Below are positions 1 to 10,100 of a DNA stretch of 64,000 nt, in pieces. The translations under genes and the position numbers were made by a program. The stretch is from assembly GCA_963965975.1 (NCBI GenBank), contig OZ014411.1, positions 19,310,446 through 19,374,445 on the forward strand, written 5' to 3'. The notes under the pieces were generated by a model. It saw only the letters and a program-made list of their open reading frames with translations. It had not been told where the DNA came from and made no database searches. How positions within the stretch are numbered: position 1 is the first letter of the stretch; each line of letters starts with the position of its first letter. The stretch is from Xestospongia bergquistia (lineage: Eukaryota > Porifera > Demospongiae > Haplosclerida > Petrosiidae).

Positions 1-91
1 CATAACAACTCGAAAAAATACAGGCAAGGAAAACCAGCAAATACGTCTTAATGATAGGAGTCATTTTAGCTCCACGATAAGAATTGGTCAT
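1..91 (-). CDS. PKHD1L1-like: CAP-fibrocystin-L receptor, third tandem copy (C), first codons only
   Basis: The first 91 bases, read on the minus strand, encode the signal peptide of a third array member. The start is ATG at 91-89 or, more likely, the inner ATG at 64-62, which begins MTPIIKTYLLVFLACIFSSC. Copies A and B have MAPIIKTYLL at the same place, so this copy differs by Ala to Thr at residue 2. The rest of the gene runs off the left edge of the window. The sequence upstream of it (92-706) matches that upstream of copy A more closely than that upstream of copy B. Confidence 0.8.
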   Translation of the reverse strand, partial: MTNSYRGAKMTPIIKTYLLVFLACIFSSCY

Positions 92-429
92 TCTTTTTCA
101 GTGAAAAACTAATGTCTGTTACCACATTTATACACGTTGTCTTCATTCTGTTGAAGTTAGCAGTACATTCACCAGTAGCACATTCTCAGGCACTACATAA
201 CCACGCCCTATTAATCTTCGTGTATTTTGATAGGGTGGAGCTGCAGTTGCTGAAAACTTGTAGGATCCATCGGTTTAGTTGATATATTATAAATCATAGC
301 CTATTCATTTAAAAAAATTGTTTTATAAATTTAATATATCACTAATTGTTATAATGTAGTCTAGATTTTACATAGTTAATGGTAAAAGTCGATTATTAAC
401 AAAACGAAACAAAATATATACATATTGTT
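92..429. promoter_or_regulatory. Upstream region of copy C
   Basis: Non-coding stretch between the copy C start codon and the oxidase remnant. It aligns along its length with 12,622-12,971 upstream of copy A. About 200-245 bp in its middle have no counterpart upstream of copy B, where two TACGTCA boxes stand instead. I see no clear TATA box or other named site. Confidence 0.4.
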
Positions 430-706
430 AAACAGTTTTTCTGTTGCAAAATGTACTCCATCATCAGTAGAGCAACTTATTTTGCTCCCATTGTATTCAT
501 TTCCAAAGGACTGGCAGCTTTCTCAAATCAATTAATATAGAACAGTTCTTCATTGTCTAATTAATGGTGGAAAGTACTTTGGAGGATTATAGTGTGGATA
601 GGCATTCCATTCCTCAACAGTTTCAGACTCAATTGGTCAAAACAACTTTGCCTTTTCTAATAAAGTAAGATGAACAGTAGTAAAAACTTTAAACCTAAAG
701 TTGTTA
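430..706 (-). pseudogene. Remnant of the prenylcysteine oxidase 3' exon (upstream of copy C)
   Basis: This stretch aligns with the last coding exon and stop region of the complete prenylcysteine oxidase gene at about 36,440-36,725, with many substitutions and small indels and no open frame. Homology ends near 706, where 3'-flanking sequence of array copy A begins. It is a passenger carried along when the receptor gene was tandemly duplicated. A second, similar remnant lies at 12,972-13,243. Confidence 0.75.
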
Positions 707-1105
707 AAGTATTTGTTTTTTATTGTCATTATAATACTGTTTTATTATTGTTTTGTGAACAGTATTACTTCAGAAAGTAAACAGTTCTTATTAGTACATA
801 CTTTGGTGAAGATTGAACTTTCAATTTTATATGACATAAAAATTGTTTTAAAATTGCTTGCATAATAGTGACATATATAACTCAACATAATTAAGAATAT
901 ATGATTCCTGTGGGAATTGTGACAATAAAAATAATATTATTTTCAAATTATAATGACTTAAAAATTATCATTACAGCAAAACATGACAGTTTATATAAAA
1001 CTAACTACAAAATCAATGACAAACTACTACTATTAATGAAATATTTAAAACAACAAAAACAACATTTATTTATTTTAGTCATTAGGCAGCAAATAAAATT
1101 AATAA
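707..1105. other. 3' flank of receptor copy A
   Basis: AT-rich sequence just downstream of the copy A stop codon, paralogous to 13,244-13,622 downstream of copy B. On the minus strand an AATAAA polyadenylation signal is readable at 1,070-1,065, about 40 bases after the stop. Nothing else is recognisable. Confidence 0.5.
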
Positions 1106-4100
1106 TTACAGGTTGGTGATCTTGTCATATTCAACATCATCCTGAGTCATCTGGTTAAATGCAGGCACTGGATTTCCAACCTTAACTTCTTTACTAACTA
1201 AATACTCAATTTGGTTCTTCTCATTGACAGGATCCTTAAAACTTGAATAGTCGTTCTCATTCTTTGCCATTACATATCCTTTGTTCTCATCATCAGGCAC
1301 AAGGTGAAAGACTGGATAATCTCCATCTTCATCAAATATAGGAGAGTTACGATATATAGTATGCATGGTATGTGCTTCATATAAGTTCTCTGATCCTGTC
1401 TTATTAAATGCATACTTTCCTCTTGTCCTCCTCTTTCTAATACATTGACAACATATGACAGTAATTGTTAGACATATAACTAGTAACAGTGCTCCACCTA
1501 CTGCACTACAAGCTATGATTAGAATAAAATACTTCTCTATGATACTAGTCTTAGTGGGTGGTTCTGTAGGCACTACAATAGGGTAATTTGGATCTTGTTG
1601 AACTGAACCGAGGATAAGACTGTTTCCACGAAATGAAAAATAAAGGATGTTGGAGTTTGATATGTTTTGTATGTCATTTGCAAACATAGACAGTGTATTT
1701 GCACCGTTAGTGGTGACAAAAAAGGAAGCAACAATACTACCTTCATATAATGATACATTGTATACCAATACAGTGGGATAACTCTCTTGGATGCGTGCTT
1801 TTAAAACTGACTTGAATTCATCTTCATAGTTTCTAACAGTGTCATTGTAACTGTTATTGTATGTTACAATGAAACGAGATAATGGAAACTCCTCAACTAC
1901 AAAGGTATTGCTGTCTATAGGTTGAGGTAGTTGATTGCTAGAAGAGGCAGGATTTGTAGAAACTGAAAATTGAATTTTGTATGAGCCTGCACTTTTGACA
2001 TGGATGTCTTCAAACTGAGCCACTCCTTGTTCAATATTTACAGTAATATCCTGCCCATACCTCTGTCCAGTTGAAATTAAGATAATAGCAGCAGTCATAA
2101 ACCATTGTCGTCCCCTCCATCCTAAGTTTGTAGGAACAGTATTAGTATTGCTATCCAAAATGTGAGCAGTTACAGTAGATGAGAAGGGAAATGTTGTATT
2201 GGTAACTGATGGTGGCTGAGAGATGACTTGAAGGTAGAACTGTCTTACTTGAATGTTGATAACACTACTACTACTGGTAAGAGAGAAGTTAGCAGTAAGA
2301 AGGTATGTGATGTCAAATTGTAGATGATATGTTCCAGAATGACTAAAGAGGAGATCAGAGAACTGTTCTATACCATTTCCCATATTGACTGTAGAATTCA
2401 TTAGAAAAGCACCAGTGGGCTTTGATATCAATGATACTGTTAACTGCCAAGGTTGTCCTACACCTAATGTAGACACTACAAGGCCAGCCCCATCATACAT
2501 TGCTACTTTAATTGGAGAAGTTAATAGAATACCTTCAACACCAACTGAAGGAAGATGGACAATACCGAGTCTTGTTGGAATACTTAATATAACTGGATTA
2601 GTATCATTTCTTTCTTCTTCTTCCTTTTGAAGTTGTTGATCATAAAATGTTGTCAAGTTAGCTGTACCATTATCTCCAGGCTGAGGCCTGCCAGTTACAT
2701 TTGTGGCTTTAACTCCTTGTGTTGGATCAGTGCGTATTGGCTGTGGCTCAATGACGACAGCATCAAAAATATCATAACCTATATCTTTTGATAGTTCTCC
2801 AGTTTGAATGACTTCACCAACACGAGTTGTGATATTAAGAAGCTCCTTGTAGACTGTGTCATCCTGTGGATTTGATCCAGTTTGATTGTTATAACTTCCA
2901 TCTGTTCCATTGACATTTGGTGTTGTAGTGTCATTAGAAGGTGCTGCACCTATTTCAAATTCAACTCTGGTACGTGCTGTTTCTTGTTTGCGGCCTCCAC
3001 TTTCAGAAATTACATTGACAATTCTGATACGATTTGGTGTTATGCCAAGGAGCAGGGCTAAGTTTTGAATTAGGTTGACTTCAAAAAACTCATCCACAGT
3101 AACAGGAGGAAGATCAATACCAAGTTGGATGACTTGAGTAGTTTCAATTCTAACTGGTGTGTCACCTTTGATCACAATATGTAATCTTTTAGTGTTGCGA
3201 TCATAATAATTTGTTCCATGGCTATCAGAGAGTGTTGGAATGAAATTGTCACCACGTTTATATCGAAGGTTGCCGTCCTTCATATAGCCATTAGTTGGAA
3301 TGATATACTCAGTACCAACATATACATCCAGTCTCTGTGGGTTAATATATATTATAGCTACAACAAGACCTTGAGAGTCATCGGCATTGAGAAGATAAAG
3401 GTTTGTCTTTTGAGGATTGGTACTAGTCATACCAATAGTGTAGTTTAGACCAGTTGATACTATAGCATAGAAAGTTGATATACGTTCTTGACATGTGTAT
3501 CCACCACACCATCCATGATCTTGAGGACCATTTATCAAATCTATGTACCCATTAGCACCAACGCCAATAGGAGAGAGCCGACAAATTTCTGTATCAGCAT
3601 CAAGACTTTCTATGACAAACATCATGTGATCTATATTGGTACAGTGGTAAGAGTACCATTCTGGTTCCCACTGACAATCACCAGCACTGCCTCTGTAGAT
3701 GCCCTTATATGGATAGAGTAGATTGGGATCAATTTTACTACCAGTTGGAGTAGCTAACATTGTTCTTGGAATTCGATAGTCACCCAAACCACGTCTACGA
3801 TCACCATCCCATTCAAATTCTGACTTTGAAATGAGGGAATTCAAACCTGTTGAGCCTGTGAAAGAGCCATCGAGATCTCGAATGAGAATTTTCTTTAATG
3901 CATCACAATCCATATCAACACAGTCTGAAGGATTGACACTTCCAAGTATCGGGTTGTGATTGAAGAATTTAGAAGTTTTGTTCACTGACAGAAATGAGAT
4001 TCCTTTTGTCCAAACAGGATGTCGACAGTCTTCAGATTTAGGATGTGTCATCAATGCTACTTCTTTCATAGAAGAGCAGTGAGTACCAAAGTTACAGAAG

Positions 4101-7100
4101 CTAACATTACTGAGTTTAGTGAGGCCTTTGATTGCAGGATAATTTGGAACATCTGACTGAACCACACACACGCGCGCGTGCATATATATATATATACTGT
4201 TCAGGGTAGTTGTCTCATGCTAAGGTGCTCAATAATAATATGAAATTTATACATACACCTTACCATGATATACTTTAATTAACCAATCAGATTGCTCCAT
4301 TTTAGGCCAACAAATAACTTTTGGAGTGGTCTATAAGTTCTTATACACTCTTTTCTGAGGCTATGATCTGTAAAGTTATAGTAATTAATTTGACAGAAAT
4401 TACTGCCTTATATTTCTTTTTTTCTGTAAGTAAGTACATTTACTATAACATTGCAAATATTTAAATTAGTAATAAATGCAACTGAAGACTGTTCGTATAC
4501 AGAAGACAACAGTCCTGAAAGTGTGAAACAAAAAGAGATTGTGATTTAAAGAATGAATTTGATGAATGCTTAGTAGACTGCTTGGAAATTGTAGTGATAG
4601 TCTTATGAGGTCTTCCTCTAAGCTGGCCTAAGAAGACTATTCCACAACTATTGCTACCAATCCAAGTTGGAATCTCTAGTTTATTGGTACAATGCTCAAA
4701 TAAACATCAAAGTAAGTGGTGGAGCTAACGAAGATGTAGTACTCAAGCAGAAAGTCCTGTATTGTACACAAAAGTATAGATAAGAAAGTCCATTTCTTCC
4801 ACTGGAAGTAAAATGGTAAGCTATCCTTCTTAAACTAAAGCTAACAACCAGATCTTGATGTACATGTATCCAAAGCAGCAGATGCAGTGCATCTAATGCA
4901 GCAACTGAAATGAATCAATCTGATTGGTCAACATGGTACAAGTAATTTATACACTTCAGTCTTGTTAGCTATGTGTTTATATACCTCTGGCCTCCAGTCA
5001 TTGGTGTATAAATCATGTATCAACTTTGACCTCAGTGTATAACCTGTACATATACTATGTACATACATGTATAATATGGAGTTGTTATAATGATACATTA
5101 GCTAATAACATTCAATTATATTTTAACATCTGTGATTACATACCTCCTTGTAGTGGAATAGGTCTAGAGAATTGGGTGTCAAAATAATCCCATCTTCCTC
5201 TAGTATGACTATTGGCATATGCAATTAATTCTTTATGTTCTCTTGAAGTGTTGGGACTAAGATATAGACGTAATCTATCATCAGATATAAAGTTGAAGGT
5301 ATACAAACTGTCCATAGGTGGTACAAAAAATCCAGAGTAACGTTGCTGAAATCTATATATTTCTCCAAACTCTGCAGGATAGTTGCTGTCACGATAAGCT
5401 CTCTCTTGAACTGTCCAGTTAAAACTAGTGTTAGGATAATTATAAGGACGTTCTTCAACTCTGTCTAAGTTTGACGAATAATCTTTTGTCCATACTTCAC
5501 GTACTATGCCACGCCCACCTGAAATGTTAAAGTAATTGACAATAAACCTAAACATTTCAGACATACCTGGATATACAGAACTAATGGGAGGAGCTGGTCT
5601 TGTTATACATTGTATAGTAATAGCTGTGTAGTTGACTATATCACAAGGTACTCCTAAATAAATCAAAAATATATCATATTGGTAGATTTGTAATCGAGCA
5701 AGTTAACTCATGTTATAAACAAAGCAATATATAAATGTATGTCATAGGTAATATAATATACCAGTATATAAAAAATGTACGTCATAAGTAATATAATATA
5801 CCAGTATAAAAAAAAAACATATGTTGTAGGTAACAGAATATACCAGAATAAGTAACATAATATACCAGTATATTATATTATATATCATATATAATTTGTT
5901 ACAGATTAAATAAATGCTATTTTATTACTCTCTAACATACACATGTATAAGTTAGAGACCAAGGTGGAGATTACTTTGCTGTTTATAGCCAATATAAAGT
6001 CAGATTGGCTTCTTCTGGTTACTAAGCAACAAAGTAACTGATGACAAGGTCTCTAATTAGCTTAGAAATTTTGTTTGAAACACGTCTTCGATACACTCCA
6101 GATCTCAAAAAGAAAGCACAAACTTTGAGATAACAGTAGACTTGAGCATATAGTTACATGTACATGTACCGGGTAATGTCAAAAACATTATGATCATCAC
6201 TCGTTGAAGGATTATATTAAAGTATATAGAATTATAGAGAATTTATTAAGAATTATACATCATATTAATATTATACCTGAAATAAATGCTTTAACATCTC
6301 CCAATGGATCATTAAAGTGTATTCCATATATGGCAATGAGTGTACCTCCATTAGGACTACCTAAATTAGGTTCTACTCGTGTGATATCTACCATATAGAT
6401 AATAAAGTAATATCAATAAAAGTAATATAACACATAATACCTGAGTGTGTTTGAAAGATATATTGTCGTAGTTTGTTATCTACTGATAAGTTCTCTGTTG
6501 GAATGTATGAGCTAAGGAACAATAAAGTGAATTTAAGTGTACATGTATAATATATTCATTATACACTACATAATATACATGTACATGAAATATGCCTTAT
6601 ATATTGCTATAGTGTACAATACTTTATAGTAACAATATCCATACTTACTTTCCATTATATACTACATAATATACATGTACATGGAATGTGTCCCATATAC
6701 TGTGTAAGATACTGATATAGTGCCCCACCTAAAATCCCACCCAACACACAGGCTGACATTAAACAGTCAAATATTATAGCTTGAATTATTAAGGTGTAAT
6801 CAATACTCTTATAAATAACTAATAGTGTGGACAGTACTTTATAGTAACAATATCAATACTTACTTTCCATATAAGGAGAGTACTAAAGTAGCATTCATTG
6901 AATCTAATAACAAATTAAATATAATATATAATATAGTATATGGTATATTATGTTACCTATTCTGATGGTCTCAGGTTGGCAACTGATATAACCTAGACCC
7001 CAATTTGTAGTAAGTACACCACCATATCTTATAAATAAAATATTGTGATTACTGTCTGAATTGAAAACATTAGTTCTAGTCTCATACTAGTTAAATGTGT

Positions 7101-10100
7101 TATTTAACTTCTGTAGTAAGAATGATTCTCAATGTATTTTGTGTTAGTCTGTCTATTTAACTATATTCAAGCTTATTAACTACTACTTCAGTAACAAAAG
7201 GTGTATACAATCATAACATGATATTGTAGAATTTTAGAAACTGGTGAGGTGAAAATTATTTACTAGAAGTACATATAAATATAAAATGATTAACATACGG
7301 TGTCTCTGTATCATTATTCCATGGATTACATTGTTGTCCACCAATTAACAGTCTATCTACAGTTTGAGTGATAGTGAAATCTTCATTGGCCTCTTGTGTA
7401 TCAGATACAAGATAAGAGAAGATGCGTCCACTTATTGTTATATTCATTGGGTCAATATCTACAATGAAACAAGCCATGAATGAAATAATCTACATAAAAA
7501 TTGTGAAATGTTAAATAACAGTAATATAGAGAGGCCTTTAAAACATAAAATGATAAACCAAAAGACAATCATTAAAATATAGGAGCTTACAATGTTAAAA
7601 TATAATATACAACATCTAATGACACATACTAACCAGGTATTTTAGCATGAGGTGAGACATCAGTCACGGTAGGAGTTGTCCACTCATGATACTAAAGGAG
7701 AAACCAGTAATTTAATAAACTATCTAATGTCTTTTAATTAGAATTTACCCAGAATTCACAGTTGCCATTGCAAAGTCTTCCATTTAAGTCTTTGACAATG
7801 TCTTTGCCATCCACTAGAACTTGAAGTTTGTATTCTTCATTCTTCCTCTCTGGAGATTGACTAAAGAAGACATCAACAAGGCAATAGTTTCTTTGCCAAA
7901 AATATTTACCACAAATTATTGAGACCAGTATCAAAAGAAGATAAACTATTACTTTTTCTTATTATATATTTGTTAATAACTATTAGTTATATACACTTTA
8001 TTATGGACACTTTAACAATATAAATAAAGGACAATATAAGACTGACTGACTGCAGGAGTCAACTTACCCAGTTCTACAAACTATTTTTGTTGTTGATGTG
8101 TAGTATGTCACCACTTGACATGGAATAGAATATTGGTCATTATACAATGTAACTTTATTTCCTAAATTAGGATCATCTCTGTTGAACTGGTCTTTAGAGA
8201 AACCTAAACAACAACAAACAGAACAAATGAAATCTATAACTAAATTGAAATGAAAACATCCAAAACTTATATCATATTGACAATACCATAGAGTGTACCA
8301 GACACATAATGGTATTTTTACACTTTAAATAATATTGTTGAAGTTTAACAATATTTCTAAGAGATGAATTTTTAAATTTAGGTACTCAAAATTCACATTG
8401 GATCACTAACCACCTTGTAAAACAAGATGATAAATTCAAACAAATTAATCTAAATTTTTGAGAAGCTAATGACTTTACAATGAAACATTGACTAGAGCTA
8501 TAAAGGTTATATAATTAGCAGTAATGTCTATAGAAGACTATATAGTTATAGATTACTAGAAAAAAAATTATGCAGAGAAGTAAGCTAGGGAGAAGTTTCG
8601 AGCATGATCAATCACACCCATCATTATTATTGGCATATGAAAGATATGTTTTAATTTCAATTGTCACCTTGAACAATGAAAACTAATATACCCATATATG
8701 TAAGGTGTTGTCCAAAATGATTTTGAGACTGCCTAGCATGCTGTTTGTGCCTGACACTCAATGAGGCCAGTTGCAAGACACCACTGTTTAGTGAACTACT
8801 ACATATCACTCTTGACTCATTTACTAACCTCTTCCATGAAGTGTTAGCAATGTACCACCAGCATAGCTTCCATATCCTGGAGTTATCCACCACACATCTG
8901 AAAATAATATAATCTTTTATGAATGGTTATGATTTCAACTAACGATACCACATTAGTATGTATAATAACTTACAGGGTATTGTACTATCTGTATTGTCAG
9001 TAGGATCAGCAGGTATGACATTATCAGAATTCTCAGAGGCTATCTATGAAATATAATGTAAATGTAAAACTTCAAAAGAAGTCTGTAAAACCATCAGGTG
9101 CTCACTTAAACAACTTGTTCAATGGAATCTTATTGATGATGTCATTACATAATCAAACATCAATATCACATATATCATCACTTGATGTACATAATACAAC
9201 ATTTATAACTGAATGAACTACATTGTACTGTTGTTTGTTATTGAGCACATAGTAAAAAATAGTGAATGTACATTTGATATAATTATATGTGATAATGTGT
9301 AACAGACACAACAGTATAAATATGACTATATACATATTTGCTGTTTATTAAGTAGAAAGTAACAAGATAATAATTTAAAAAATCATCCCAGAGCTACAAA
9401 GATTATATAATTAGCAGCAATGTCTATAGAAGACTAATATCTATAGAATGCTAAAAATATAGAAGAACAAGCTAGTGAGAAGCTTTGAGCATTTCAGTCA
9501 CACCCATTGTTGTATTGCTTGCAGTTAGTGTTAATTAACTTCAATGGTTGCAATATATGTTAACATTTAAAGGATGCAGTTTTCCTTCATTCATTACTCT
9601 TGAAAATCACATATAAGAATATATTAAAATTGCAAAAATGGATATATAGATATATACATAACATGTGGTCTAAAATGATTATAGGACTGCTTGGCTCTCT
9701 GTGTGTGCTAGGAAGAAAACTTATCAAAACATACATCACATTATTATTATCCTTTGTACACTATACAGTGAGTACCATATATATCTTAAATTACATAAAC
9801 TATCTTAGAAATTAATGATAGTTAAAATATGTTTACATTAGGAGATAACTTAGCTAACTACCTAATTGGAATGTGTAGATACATGTACATGTATAAATTA
9901 ATGTAAACTAAACCACTTTGTGTTTGATTACTATCTAAATAGTTAAAGAGTGGTATAAACCAATGTCTGTAGGTATTTTGAAACTATTAAAACTATTAAA
10001 CTGGTTTAAAAGTGGTTTGAATGATGTAAAGGTACATAATATAGATATAATGTGTACAATAGGTAGTATTATTAAGACAACACAGTTGTCCAACAATCAT

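Noticed and set aside
2385-3721. Plus-strand open frames opposite the receptor last exon, repeated at 14,905-16,241
   Set aside because: They mirror the minus-strand coding exon and change with it. They have no independent support.
9600-9815. Small 71-codon frame MKITYKNILKLQ in the CAP/IPT intron, similar to 33,267-33,476
   Set aside because: Lies in the dispersed repeat family and intron, shows frame-neutral divergence between copies, and has no recognisable domain.
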